A stretch of DNA of 64,000 nt from Anodontia alba (GCA_964016985.1 OZ024821.1:124494035-124558034), one strand, 5' to 3'. Shown: positions 1 through 11,616, counted from the stretch's first letter. A program made the numbers and translations. Notes: generated from the letters alone by a model not told the origin.

Positions 1-149
1 ATTTTCGGTGCTGATTTCACGGGCTGAATTAACATTGCCCACACAAACTATTTTCTGGTAATTAAACGTCAAAATTTCAAATCAGACAATGGTCAGAGGT
101 CGTATATCAGCAATATTAGCTGATGCAACTTATATCAATCTTTAAAGTA

Positions 150-290
150 CACAGCTGCAGCAGACGACATTTTCATTTCTAATTAAATATTTTTCAGTAG
201 AAAAAAGGCTTGATATTTCATGCGAATCGTCTGATGAGCAGACGATTCGCATGAACTACCAAGGTTGAACGTCTCTGAAAAATAATCAAA
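150..290. repeat. Hairpin MITE with CAGCAGACGAC ends
   Basis: CAGCAGACGACATTTTCA at the left, a central ATGCGAATCGTCTGATGAGC hairpin, then GTCTCTGAAAAATAATC. Member of a family scattered through the window. Confidence 0.6.
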
Positions 291-326
291 AAAGAAACAA
301 AACAGAAACAAACTTCAATTTGCCAC

Positions 327-371
<45 letters not shown>
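327..371. repeat. (ATA)n microsatellite
   Basis: About 14 uninterrupted trinucleotide units. Confidence 0.95.
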
Positions 372-739
372 CAAAACATGTACTCATTATATGCGACGAG
401 TACTCGTAACATATGTTTTTGTAGAGAAATAGAAACATCAAAGCGCCAAAGACTCTGTAGTGATCATTTTCTTGAGGAATTCATGAAAATCTGAACTTCA
501 GTAGTGCGATGCCATCTTTAAACTATCTGAACATATGCTCATTACGACATATTGATTTTCGTTTATTATATATTCTGAACATGAATTCGACCAATTTCGT
601 ACCTGGGAATAAGGGAAATACACACTTTTGATGGCTAAATGAACCATTGTTCCGATATTTTACCCGTTATAAGCTGACATTTAAAACTTTCGTTACTTTC
701 ATTACTAAAACAACGAAAACAGCTTTGTTTCATCAACTG

Positions 740-862
740 CTTGGTTAACCGCTTAGAGGACTAAACCTGCCCAGTAAACGTGTGGTTAGGTAAACTGACC
801 GCGCTCGACATGACCCCATTGGGTTGACTGGGAAGTAAAACCTCAACACAAACAAATCAACT
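740..862 (+). repeat. SINE family A, 3' part
   Basis: Sequence GGTTAACCGCTTAGAGGAC, then GGTAAACTGACCGCGCTCG, then AAAACCTCAACAC with an A/C-rich tail. Shared with copies at 41030, 42553, 44005 and 57290. Confidence 0.6.
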
Positions 863-1479
863 CCTTTTTTCTGTTCTGTACTACAAGTGAAAGTCTCGAA
901 ATTGCACATGTGGTTCGCTGCTGATATTAATATACTTGAACCAAATAATAATTTTGTATTAGTTTATATAATAATATATGTATCTTCAGAGGTACTTTGT
1001 CACAATGCAGATATTGTCTGATTAGGTACCAGTTCGTTTTTGCCCTGAGTCATTTCGGCCCTTGGTCGTTTCTGCCTGGATCGATTCGGCCCTTGGTAGT
1101 TTCGGCCAATTTTGATGGGTCGTTTCCCTCTTATTTAAGTCACTCGAGATCTAGGTTAGGGCCTAATGATCCCAAAGGAGATGAAATATCATCTGCAGTA
1201 TGGTGAAGTACGGGGAGACTTTCTACGGCTGCCAGACGACACTAACAACAGCTGCAGTATAGTAAAATAAATGTCAAAAAGATTGCTTTTGGAAACAAAG
1301 AAGACATAACAGATTAGAAAATGTAAGTCTGACTATAGCATTTTTCTGACTAGTCTGTTTTGTCTAAAATATCCTTTCTAGTATTGCATTGTGATCACAT
1401 TGTTTATGAGAGACATGGCCATTAGGTACTTGAGCTATACAGAAGGAAGAGTTCATCCCAAAGACAGTACTATTCAGGC

Positions 1480-1830
1480 GTCTGTACGTCCGTACGTAAA
1501 CAATATATCGCTATGGCATCTACTCCGAGACAACATGTCAGATTTTTTGTGACTTATCTGAGATGTTCCTCTAGTGACCTAGTTGTGACTAAGTATTCCG
1601 GTCCGTCGACTAACAGGGCCGCCTAACGACCATCTTTGAAATTTAAACTTTTCATTTTTATAATATTGTGACAAACTTGTTATCGCATCTCCTCCGATAT
1701 CACTCTACAGATTTTTCAAAACTTGTCTGAAATGTTCTGCAAGTGGTCTAGGTGTGCACGCCCATATTTGGTTCTAGTCCGTCGACAAATATGAACACCG
1801 TCGGCCATCTAGGCATTTTCCTGTTACCGC
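1480..1830. repeat. Two diverged tandem copies of about 175 bp
   Basis: CGCTATGGCATCTACTCCGA / CGCATCTCCTCCGATATCAC, then TCTGAGATGTTC / TCTGAAATGTTC and GGTCCGTCGAC / AGTCCGTCGAC, in the same order. No ORF. Confidence 0.5.
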
Positions 1831-2377
1831 ACTCCCGTCAGTAACCAGCAGAGGAATTTTGTCGAAACTTCGCATGTGAATTCTTCTCAACCCTTTGGGG
1901 CGTCTCCCAATCAACGATTCCAATCAGTCAACTAATATGAAATCGCGACTTCCCTTTTACTGATTTACTGACCACTGTATCAATATCGCGCCCTTCCATA
2001 ACCTACACTTACCCTACCTTTCTCCTACCCCTTGAAGGGAGGGTAGGGAAGGTTATAATTAGGCAGAGCATTGTAGAGTAGAGAAAGACAGCTCAAAATG
2101 TAGCTATATTTAATATAAAATCAACCTTTGTCTCTTCCCTTGCCTCACATTTTGAGTAAAACAAAAAAGTTACGGTAGAACGACTGACTTCTAGGAATCT
2201 AGTTTGCGTGAGACTCCATAGCTCCAGTTACGGCAAGTTTTCTACTAAAAACTGCTGAATGTTTTCAGTGAAACTTAGTTGTGTTTTGGTACTCATTAGA
2301 AGCGCCTTGCCAAATACCCACAATACAAGTTTTCATGGAGAAATAAGAAAAAATAATTTCCTGTTACCTATCCCCAC

Positions 2378-2430
2378 CCCCTCCCCCACCCCCCCCCCCC
2401 CCCACACACACACACACAAACACACCCTAC
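2378..2430. repeat. C-rich and (CA)n tract
   Basis: Cytosine runs followed by CACACACACACACAC. Open frames over it are compositional artefacts. Confidence 0.9.
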
Positions 2431-2582
2431 TATATGGAGCTTTGACTGGCTCCATATTTTCTGCTGAAAATGTTATCCAGCATGCTGCTCTGCTTAGCGT
2501 TAAGCAGAAATTATGAGCCCCTTCAGATAGCATAACCATTCATTGAGACAGGATTTTTTGGCAGCTTCTGACATTTTCAAAA

Positions 2583-2625
2583 ACAAAAAAAAAAAAAAAA
2601 AAAAAACAAAAAAAAAAAAAAAAAC
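2583..2625. repeat. Poly(A) tract
   Basis: Two A runs of about 20 separated by one C. Possibly an old retroposon tail, but no body was recognised. Confidence 0.85.
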
Positions 2626-2844
2626 TTCGTTGTTAAAATCCTAGCAATTAAAACAGGTTATAACTGACTCTCTGGTATATAAGGAAGGAACTACTTTTTA
2701 GTTTACATGTTTTCACGGTTTTACCATGTGGTCAAGTGTGGCCATTTTTTTTTTCACGTTCAATTGAATTAAAGTGACATGTGAGAAACTTTGTTTTTGG
2801 CTTTGTATTGACAGCAGTTTTGGAAAATCATTACTATATTTTGT

Positions 2845-3180
2845 AAGGAGAGTTTATACAAATCGTACAAACGGCGCCTTTGTCGAGACGACAGACGTAC
2901 TGTTGACATAGAAATGGTATGTCAAGAAATTGTACCGGTAAAAATCAAGAAAGAAAGCATTTGACTTTTATGCATTATGGGGATATTATTCATTGTTTGA
3001 AGACCCCTCAGTAGTAATCCGATTTAATTTCACTACCGAGTAGGCCTTTGTGAGGTAGTCGAAAAAACTGTTTCCTGACATTTGCACTAAAATCCGTTTT
3101 CTCCTGGGTTCTTACTTCCCAGGAACAAATTCTGTTATTTTTTCTTGCGTAAAATAGATTTGTAACCTTCAGTTGACTTT
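2845..3180 (+). repeat. Repeat copy representing the empty target site of the RT element
   Basis: The sequence up to AAGCATTTGACT matches the reverse complement of 7522-7690. The sequence from ATGCATTATGGGGATATT onward matches the reverse complement of about 5470-5640. In this copy the two parts are contiguous, so the RT element is absent. The repeat itself carries no recognised gene. Confidence 0.7.
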
Positions 3181-3189
3181 AATAATGAG

Positions 3190-4030
3190 AATTATCTGTG
3201 GCAGTAAATGATAAAATTTTGGGGGTAATAATTGACAACAACTTAACATGAACAAATCATATTTATGCTGTTACAAAGAAAACATATACGCTGAGGGCGT
3301 AAGCAGTGTTGCAAACTTCATTACTGCTTATGAAGTCTAAAAAAACCGAGACTGCCATTTTCAAATCCGTAGTTTGTTCTATATTTACAAAGGCAATCTT
3401 TTTTATATTGATTTTATTACACCACAGCTTGTGTTAATGCCGTGTGGCGGCGGTAGAACGTCTTCTCGTACATCAACATAGTGCAGATTATTTTTCATTT
3501 CCTTTGGGATCATTGGGCCCATTGTGGTATATTTGAAAATGAAGTTCTGCTCATGTATACACTAGAGAGCGTAAGCAGTGTTGCCTCATGTATACACTAG
3601 AGAGCGTAAGCAGTGTTGCAAACGTCATTACTGCTTATTTACTACTCACATTTTCTAACCCGTAATATGTTCTTTGATTTCAAAGGCACTCTTTTTGTGA
3701 TTTATTCTGAATTTTAGCTGCTCTCAAGAATTAAGGAATACTTGTCCACTGATCAAATTTATCAGTCTTATGTTCAACCCCATATTGATTATTGCAATGC
3801 CATCTGGGGACGAACTTCTCAAAGAAATCTTGATAGGATCTACCGGTTACAAAAAAGAGCTTGTCAAGAGATTTTAGACTATCAATATGAAAATATTGCT
3901 ACTAGTATGGAAGAGCTGAAAAGTCTAAACATCTATGAAAGAATATTTCTCAAGAAAGCTAAATTGATATTCAGAATTTCTCTAAACTTGTCAGTTGTTT
4001 CTTTAAGCAAACGCGTTCTGAATGATTTTG
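3190..4030 (+). pseudogene. Non-LTR retrotransposon C-terminal fragment
   Basis: Starts with KILGVIIDNNLT, typical of the RT thumb. Then comes a decayed and partly duplicated stretch, then an open frame from about 3742 with QSYVQPHIDYCNAIWG, LQKRACQEIL and FLKKAKLIF, characteristic of CR1/Jockey-type C-termini. The homology stops near 4030. The last part of the open frame belongs to an inverted-repeat element. Confidence 0.7.
3265..3715. repeat. Duplicated segments inside LINE remnant
   Basis: AGCGTAAGCAGTGTTGC occurs three times (near 3298, 3568, 3605). The last two are a 41-bp tandem repeat (TCATGTATACACTAGAGAGC at about 3553 and 3594). The segments after the first and third are diverged copies of each other. 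Confidence 0.7.
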
Positions 4031-4094
4031 CTCTTATGCTTCGGTATGAGATCGATATAAGCTTTGAAAGAACACTTTTGCCATATTTCCGATT

Positions 4095-4470
4095 CATATT
4101 GATTGTATATTGTTTATCTACCGTTTAGATACCTCTGTCATCGTGATGTATGTGCATGTTGTGAAATTTAAAATGCTTCTGTTTTTGGCATGCTTAAGTT
4201 TAATCACAACAGATGTGTTTTTATCAACATTAGACATTCCGTTAAAGATGCGTTTTTCAAAGTGTTTATATAATCAATGATGCTAGTTAGTCTATGCATT
4301 TTATTATGATATATGACTGACACATAGGGACGCTGGGATTATGTCCACATGGTCCTCAGTGCGCGCGCTATGCTACCGAACCAAATACTACATTTTGTGA
4401 TTCTTATAGTCATTAAAGATTGACGACAGAGGTATCAAAATAGTAGATAAACAATGTACAATCAATTTCC
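4095..4470. mobile_element. Inverted-repeat element with about 45-bp arms
   Basis: TGTTTATCTACCGTTTAGAT and ACCTCTGTCATCG on the left are matched in inverse on the right (CGACAGAGGT; TAGTAGATAAACA). The interior has no ORF. It supplied the last residues of the LINE open frame at 3742-4128. Confidence 0.65.
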
Positions 4471-5469
4471 ATAATATATTACCGGATAGCATCTGATCGG
4501 TTAAACGAATTTATATCAATTCGACTAAGGAGGTACACATGTACAAACTAACCATTTTTTACTCGTCATTTCTGTCGGAGGCTTTTATTTTTGCACAACA
4601 GTAATTCCAGTTTGTAGCTAGTCTTAATATTTACAATTGCTATTTCTGTATTTTTTTTTTCAGAAAACGCACGATTTTTAAGATATTTTCAACTTACACA
4701 TTCCATACATTTTTCGACATTAAATTGGCTGCCTAGTGCCTCTACTGGCGAGGAGAGCTACGACTGAACACCGATGAACATTATCTAAGTGAATATCAGT
4801 TACATAGTTACATAGCCCTGATAGTCTTTGAATTCTTTGTAGACCTTAAGCTGTCAATAGGATTTCAGCACTTTCAGCTTTTAATTAGTCTCTAGCCTGC
4901 AGGCCTCAATATTAGGTCTCCTCCATAGGCATAAGCCATAGACCCCCAATAAGTCTTCATCCGCAACAGCCCATGAGCGTATAGTAGACCGTGAGCTCCG
5001 CTTAGGTATTGCCGTAATATAACTAAAGCCCCTATCCCCATAAGCCGTCAGTACTAAATCGTTTTGAATCCTTCATTAAACATTGATATCAAATCGCCAG
5101 AATGACGCTTATAAATATTCTACTACTGACCTTCATGCAATTGATATTTTGACTTTGTTTGAATCGGAAATAACAGCAAAAGTGCTCTTTTAAAGCTGAA
5201 ATAGATTTCATACCGAACCATTAAAGATCAGTCAAAAAGCTTTTTTTCTGGAAGAAACAACTGACATTGTGATCTATCGTCCATGTTAGCCTTCAAATAA
5301 TGCTCTCCTCTACTGAGCGTGTTAGCCAAATAATTCATATGTAGGCAAAGGCATTTATTTTTCAGACACTTGCTCCGTTTGGAAACGAATAACTTCGTTA
5401 TTTAAGCAAGCTGCATCGCCATTTTTGCAGAATTGCTAATGAATGGTTGTAGTTTTATATTATACAGGA
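4471..5469. other. No gene recognised
   Basis: AT-rich unique-looking sequence with stops in all frames. No repeat family of this window is recognised. Confidence 0.6.
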
Positions 5470-5822
5470 GAAAATAGCAATTTTGCTACTGGGAATTACG
5501 ACTCCAGCAAAAACCGGATTTGGGAAGAAAAATTAAAACCGCGTTTTCGACCACCTCACATAGACTTATGCGGCTGTGAAATTAAATCAGATAACTATTG
5601 CGGGATCTTCAAAAATTAATAATATCCCCATAATGCATGAAAAAGAGGTAAGAGAAAAGTCCAGGGAGTGCCACAATCACAAACCGTAACCCTTCCCAGA
5701 CCCAACCGACAAATCTAAACAAGCACAAACCGAACAAACGTACGAAAAGCACTAAGATTAGCTCTCTCTTCCCCAAGCGAGGTAATCGCAATACTAAAAG
5801 GACTGAAAAACACAAGAACAAA

Positions 5823-6143
5823 ATGACACACGGAAAGACATACAACAAATCACCTCGTAGAATAAACCATAAAGCAACAAAGAGTAAGACTAACACCGGG
5901 ACCACCGCCTTAGAACGGTCGGTAGAGCAAACCGCCGGGGGGTTTAAAGCACTTTTACAGCTAGCTAACTTCACCCTGGGTCCCGATGCTACTCTTAATA
6001 CAGAAAAACATAAAAATTCGGTTCGCATAAAGGCTCCCAACTCAGTCAATGCATCAAAGCGAAAATATAAAAATCAAATTAATCACTATAATAAACAAAG
6101 ACGCGTACTCATGGCTAATTCTACTGTATGCCAGAGTAAATGA
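5823..6143 (+). CDS. Basic ORF antisense to the 3' region of the RT element
   Basis: This ORF of 106 residues runs opposite and tail-to-tail to the RT (72 bp between the stops). It is rich in Lys, Arg, Asn and Thr, for example NKSPRRINHK, GTTALERSVEQT and NHYNKQRRVLMANS. The same ORF is open in the copy at 36531-36851 and partly at 39010-39294. A distant subfamily at 56911-57201 keeps the TALERSV motif in the same antisense position. It may be a real accessory protein or a structured 3' UTR that happens to be open; I do not recognise its family. Confidence 0.4.
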   Translation: MTHGKTYNKSPRRINHKATKSKTNTGTTALERSVEQTAGGFKALLQLANFTLGPDATLNTEKHKNSVRIKAPNSVNASKRKYKNQINHYNKQRRVLMANSTVCQSK

Positions 6144-6214
6144 AAACCAATAGTTGAACCACGGCTGGCCAAGCCAAAGACATATCGTCAAGCCCCAACC
6201 CACTGGTTAAAGTT

Positions 6215-7521
6215 TTATGAAGAGGCCGTCATTAAGTCTGAGGCCCGAACCGCCGTCGTTAAATTAAAGAGTGAAGCATAGTCATCAACAATGATTAGGT
6301 TGACAACTAGGCATGCAGTCTGCCGCATAATATCCAGGCTATAGCCAATTCTTTTATAACGGTTAATAAGTTTTCTAAATTGCTCCGAAAAGTTAGATTT
6401 ACCTACAATTTTTCTAAATCTGTACACTAAGTCACCGTAAAATTCGGGTTCCGATATACCTTGTTGCAGAAGTGTTTTCAGACTGACGCTATATTTTTCT
6501 AACAAGGCACTGTGTCTGCGATAAAATTTCGAAAACGCCTTACGAAGTTTAAAATAACGATAGCCCTGCCTAAGAAGTTTGGCAGTTAGGACTTTATTAC
6601 GGTAGTTAAAATCATTAAGATTTGAAGAACCTCTGGCGAATCTTATAAGTTGAGATATGTTTACCCCATATGAGGTACGCCGGGGGACATCTCCATCCAG
6701 AAAAGGGAAATTGACTATATCAAAATCAAAATCGTCCCGTTTATCATAAATTTTGGTGGAAACTGTACCATTAGATATACATAGATTTAAATTCAAAAAA
6801 GGTGCCTCGGTATCGGAAGAATTTGCTTTATTTAATTGGAGTTCTGTAGGGTATATCCGGTCCAGCATTTGGTCAAAGTAAATATTGTCAATATTTAATA
6901 AATCGTCAAGGTATCTTGAAGTTAAATTGAAAGCCTCAATAATGTCAGCCTGATTTTCACGTGAGAGAGACTTCATGAAATCTCTCTCATAACAAAAAAG
7001 AAACAAATCTGCAACAAGAGGAGCACAATTAGTTCCCATCGGAATACCAACAGTTTGTCTATAAAGTTCAGTTCCAAATCTAATAAAAATATTATCCAAA
7101 AGATAAACAAGGGCATCACAGACTTTTTGACACGACCATAAATTGTGATTATTATATACATCAGAAGTGAAAAAAGTACATTCTTCGTTGCAAGCCAAAT
7201 TTTGGGTATTCTCCCGAATAAACGTTTGGTTAATTAAATCAATAAGTTTATCTTTTATAAGATGATGAGGTAACGTAGTATACAGTGTAGAAAAATCATA
7301 TGTAGACAATTTAGAAGCCTAAAAGTTTTTAGATTTAAATTTATTGAGAACATCATTAGAATTTCTAATTGACCAAAAATAGTTAATTCCGTCCCTTTCG
7401 TAAATAGTATCATAGTATCTAATCCAATGTTTTTTAACAGCAGTAAGGCATGAAGTTAGCAGTTTGGACAAAACAGTAGTCGTACAAGAACTAGAATTAG
7501 CAACGAAACGTGCTTTATAAG
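6215..7521 (-). pseudogene. Reverse transcriptase (Penelope-like), one in-frame stop
   Basis: The frame reads from the truncation point (YKARFVANSSSC, an N-terminal RT motif) through a single TAG at 7319-7321 into a 364-residue open stretch. Counting from Met at 7309: DFSTLYTTLPH at 5-15, GIPMGTNCAP at 88-97 and YLDD at 133-136, the catalytic aspartates. A basic C-terminal domain with YRFRKIVGKSNF and MRQTACLVVN follows. Apart from the stop and the missing N-terminus the frame is intact, so the insertion is fairly young. It would act in self-copying of the element. The exact clade is uncertain. Confidence 0.82.
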
Positions 7522-8828
7522 TCAAATGCTTTCTTTCTGGATTTTTACCGGCGCAATATCTTCATATATGCTTTTTATGTCAACAATGTCTACATCTGTC
7601 GTCTCGTTAGTCATGTGTCGTGAAAGGCGCCGGTTCCACGATGTGTTAGACAAAAGACTGATTTGTACTAAAAAGAATCATTGCATGAAATTACAGCTCT
7701 GTGTACGGTTCGAAATTTGATAGTGTTTAGCTTAACTATTTTTACTGATATTTATTTATTATAGGGCTAAATAAATCCGAACAATATGCTTGCCTGGAAC
7801 TACTCATTAACAAGAAAACAAAATCCTAAAATAAGTGAAAATATCTTGTTAGTGACTTTTTCATCTTTACACTTTACAAATTTCCAATACAATATGCCAT
7901 TTTGTCTTGTTCCTACGTAAGAGCTCCCAGCGATCGTCTTCGAGTCTTTAATTGCATAACAATGATCCCTATGCTGCCTAATCTGAGCCAGTTACACTGG
8001 TTATACTGACAGCGAAGCGGAACAACTCACCTCACATACTGCTAGTGCAAATTGTAGCCAGACTATTGATATGGAAACTATTGACATGGAAAGCGTGTCG
8101 GTTAGCAATATTCTCCTGTACCGGTCTCCGACAAAGGGACGTTTTCACAGACGACCGAATGCGCTAAAGCAAAATACGGCCGCTTCAAACAGCAGTGGTT
8201 TTTAGAGCTTATCTCATATGAAAATCACAGGTGGCATTGACTCTCACTGTGTACCAGCAGACAGATTTAATATTGAAGATTCCAAGTTAGTTAGTGCTGG
8301 CCATTGAGACCGAATGTACCCAAAGACCAAAGCTCAGAACAACAGAGAAATGATTATTCTTTAGGATGCGGAGTATCGGGAGAAGTTTAATTGAATAGTC
8401 GATTCAAGGCACTTAGCGAGAATGTGGATACTGGAGGCTCTCTTTCCTATAGTGCTGTTCTTCAAATTTATAAATCTCCTGCAACGGTAGCACATAACAG
8501 GACGACCACAAACTCAGTGACAATTTCAAGTAAGCGCAAGGAGCATTCTGTCGACTCCCGTTGGCCTCATGTAGCACGTGATGATAACTTAGATGACAGT
8601 TGATGACAATGATGATTAGTTTGAAATGCTCATTCGGCACCGTTTACGCCGCTTCTACGTAGGGGGACTTAAAAGGAGTATAACAGAAGGAAAGATAATG
8701 AAGTATATGGCGCGTAGAGGAGTCAGTGTTACATGGATCAGCATTCGCAGCATTCGAACATCAGAACAGGGCCGTCATTAGGTTACGTGTAGATGCAGAA
8801 AAAGGGACTCATTTACTGGTTTGAGGTT

Positions 8829-9074
8829 CATTACGAAAAGACGCCTATTCAAATATTTAACCTCAAACAACTGAAAAACAATCGGATGAAAAACTCTGAT
8901 ATTTTTCATATTTCTGCTCAAAACATAGGTTGTGATACTCGGCGAGGCGGTTCTAACGAGTATCCACAATGTATGTTTTGAGCAAAAATAAGAAAAATAA
9001 TGTATACCCCAGTTTTACGATATAAAAGTGGGGTTTAAGGGGGGTCAACATTATATAGGCATGTTCTCGTGATG
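8829..9074 (-). mobile_element. Palindromic MITE family 1, copy 1
   Basis: Ends CATTACGAAAAGACGCCT and TATAGGCATGTTCTCGTGATG. The central hairpin around CGAGGCGGTTCTAACGAG has lost much of its left arm. The subterminal motif AGTGGGGTTTAAGGGGG is on the right, so orientation is opposite to the cluster at 15.9-19.8 kb. Confidence 0.8.
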
Positions 9075-9219
9075 TATGTCCCAGTGGTATAACATGTCGT
9101 CTGCTTGATGCAATAACATGTAACTGACATTTTGGCTAAAATAGCTTTTTTTGCATAAATGTGTGCCTAAGGACATAATATATATGGTAAATAAGTACTA
9201 CAGAGCTAGATTCTGCCTA

Positions 9220-9740
9220 AATCTTGATTTATTTGAGTATTTTGCGATTTTGTTTTGTCAGTTACACCATTTTTGCACTGAACATTTAAATAAGGTTGGC
9301 GCATTAACGGTGTAAGTACACTTACACCCTTTTTGCGCCAACTTTTTTAAAACCTCAAAAAAATTATATTCTGCTGCTAGAATTTGCAAAACGAGAGTGC
9401 ATCTACCATGCAGAATGCCTTTAATCCACTGCTTGACCATATAAAATGTTAAAAAAAAAAAAAAGGTTTGTGCACTTAACGTTGAGTGGTGATTGAGTGC
9501 ACTTACTTTGTTTTTGCGCAGAAAGTGTGTCTAAATTTATATGCTTAATATTTTTTATAAAGGCCATTATTTTAAACAATCAATTTCACACACAAATGAG
9601 ATAAATCAACACGAAATTAAGTCACCAGCCTATAGAATGGTTTTCTTTACCATCGTTAAATAAAAGTTTTTTTTTGTTGATTTTTTTCCTCCTGAAAAGA
9701 TGCCATTTTCACTTACACTGTTTATGCACCAAGCAGGCGA
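9220..9740. repeat. Dispersed palindromic repeats, GTGTAAGTGCACTTACACC type
   Basis: 9293-9345 is a hairpin (GTTGGCGCA ... TGCGCCAAC) around GGTGTAAGTACACTTACACC. Variants TTTTTGCGC, GTGCACTTA and CACTTACACTGTTTATGC recur at 9250-9290, 9465-9520 and 9705-9730. Confidence 0.55.
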
Positions 9741-9889
9741 TGTAGGACCTGGTACTTAAAAGTTCAGTATCAGAATAAGGTACTGAAATATTCTAAATGT
9801 GTTAAGTTAGAGCCAAAAAAGGAGTAAGAAAGGCGTTGTTACACAGTCATATGGTGTGGAATCCAACCTGCATGCACAACAGCAAGGCT

Positions 9890-10080
9890 TTTTGGCGGTC
9901 CTTGATGTTCAGTGTTTAACACTGATATTCCCTAGAATAGAAATGCCGTATGTGCAGATCCGGGTCAGACTGCGGATGTGTGGGCTGATCTGGATCTGTG
10001 ACTACTGTGCACCACCTTGTCAGTGGTGTGTCATTAAGTTATTTTGTTATGTCGTACATGTGAATATTTAGCTATTTACA
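9890..10080 (+). repeat. Candidate LTR fragment (left)
   Basis: Shares an alignable stretch with 11994-12135 (GCGGATGTGTGGGC; GGTGTGTCAT; AGATC..GGTCAGA). The two flank the gag remnant in the same orientation, as LTRs would, but LTR ends and target duplications are not clear. Confidence 0.35.
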
Positions 10081-10570
10081 TGTGTACTCGGTACTGTTTC
10101 GGGTTTCCATGATGCGTACTATACAATCACTTGTAGTTTGAGTTGTATACAGTGATCTGTCGTTTTGCTCACGGGAACTGTGAAATGGACAGTTCGAGTT
10201 ATACTTTCACTTTCAATTTAATCAATCGGGAACGCCCTTTTAAATAATGGTGTCTGTATGATTGGTGTATTTTAACTAAAGACTGCATGTTGACCTCTAA
10301 CTTAATGCACGTCACTGAAAATGCACGCGCTCGAGGAGAAAAATCTTGCTGATTCACCATTGTTGTTGCTGGCTTTGCAGTCAGCAACGTTGAAAGCTGA
10401 TTTAAATATATATCGGTCTTGATATCTCTATTTAGATGAAGTCCCGGATACTTTATTTCCCTTCACCATGGATTGAACCATCATGTAGATATATCATCAC
10501 CATTATCAAATATATATATCATTTTAAACAACAGAGTGTGTATTGTGTTTAGTTTGACCCCTGTATCAAA

Positions 10571-10604
10571 TGGAGCCCCCAGTGAGGATAGAACTCACGA
10601 CCCC
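10571..10604 (+). promoter_or_regulatory. tRNA-complementary stretch, possible primer binding site
   Basis: Starts TGGAGCCCCCAGTGAGG. Its reverse complement folds as the 3' end of a tRNA: a T stem GTGAG/CTCAC around TTCTATC, a seven-base acceptor strand, a discriminator and CCA. It lies 160-190 bp upstream of the gag start, where a primer binding site belongs. At 34 nt it is longer than the usual 18, so it may instead be a tRNA-derived insertion. Confidence 0.5.
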
Positions 10605-10762
10605 TGGTTGTTATACAGTAATTGCCAGTAATAGTGATATAGTGTACTCCATATCTGGACATAGTGAAAGTGTATACATTTCCCTTATAAGATTGCTATT
10701 GTGTATTTTTTACAAGTTTTGTCTTTTATAAATAAGATAGTGATAAAGTAGTGTCAAAAAAA

Positions 10763-11600
10763 ATGGCAGAAGGTGAAAAAACTGTAGATGAAATGGTCAA
10801 GGCCATTGAAAAGAACCAAGAGTATAAAGTCCTCTCTAAAGCAGAATATGAGGTTCATTTACAGTTGCCGCTAAGAAGGATGTAAGTATTGATGAAAATG
10901 CAGGTGCTAAACGAAAAAGTATGGATAAGAAAGCTGGTACCCCTGAAAAAGGTAGTACCCCACACAAGGAGATGGGGAAAAATCTGTAGATCAGCCCCAC
11001 TTTACATTTACCATCCCTGGTGTTTCACCTATCCCTAGATTAAATTTTCCCAACCAGACCCTACTACAGACTACTTCATTTGCCCAAAGTCCATATGTAC
11101 CCAAATTGACTATTTTCAGTGGTGCAGAAGAACCACAAAAAAGTGAGACTTCTTATGAAGTTTTGAGTGTTAAGGTCAAATGCCTCCAAAAGTCTGCCTA
11201 TTTGCCTGAACATTTCCTTTTACAGGCAGTACGCAATTAATTGAAAGGTACAGCTAGAAGTCTGTTGGTTCCTTTGGATGAAACAGCCTCTGTTCAAGAT
11301 ATTTTATCTAAATTAGATTGTTTTTATGGTAATGTTAGTACCACTGAGACTTTGATTCAGTCTTTCTACAGAGATTTTCAATAATAAACGGAATCAATTG
11401 TTCCATTTGGATCCAGAATTGAGCAAACACTGTCTAGGGCTGTTAGGTATGGCCATATAGATTTGGTAGCTAAAGATGCCATGCTAAGGAGTAAGTTCTG
11501 GACTGGCCTTAAAAGCTCGTTATTTATATGACAGTATAAAGGATTTTCAGATTCTCTTAAAAGAAATAAGGAAAATGGATCAAGAAGAGAGCAGCATTAA
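10763..11600 (+). pseudogene. LTR-retrotransposon gag-like remnant
   Basis: From ATG at 10763 the reading starts MAEGEKTVDEMVKAIEKN. After several frameshifts and stops it continues with a capsid-like stretch (YEVLSVKVKCLQKSAY, LKGTARSLLVPLDE, VQDILSKLD, RSKFWTGLK). This pattern is that of Ty3/gypsy and related Gag capsids, which package the element RNA. It is broken by in-frame stops near 11238 and 11383. No protease, RT or integrase follows. Confidence 0.65.
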
Positions 11601-11616
11601 GACTACTAATCAACAA

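Larger units (their letters stand above)
5647..7521 (-). mobile_element. Penelope-like retroelement, longest copy, 5'-truncated
   Basis: On the minus strand the copy contains most of a reverse transcriptase ORF, then about 560 bp of 3' region ending TGGACTTTTCTCTTACC plus a short T-rich tail. The same 3' end is shared by at least six other copies here, the pattern expected of target-primed reverse transcription. The flanking DNA (7522-7690 and 5470-5646) matches an uninterrupted sequence at 2845-3180, which fixes the insertion limits to within a few bases. The RT type (FSTLYTTLPH, GIPMGTNCAP, YLDD) resembles Penelope-like elements; no GIY-YIG nuclease is visible in this truncated copy. Confidence 0.8.

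Noticed and set aside
2259..2516. Pro/Thr/His-rich ORF
   Set aside because: Runs over a C-rich and CA microsatellite; no other coding signal.
5609..6049. 146-residue hydrophobic open stretch on the minus strand
   Set aside because: It lies in the 3' region of the RT element, opposite the basic ORF. Its Leu/Val/Phe-rich content is what the Lys/Asn-rich strand gives in complement. Similar stretches at 33392, 35199, 36700 and 39019 are the same effect.
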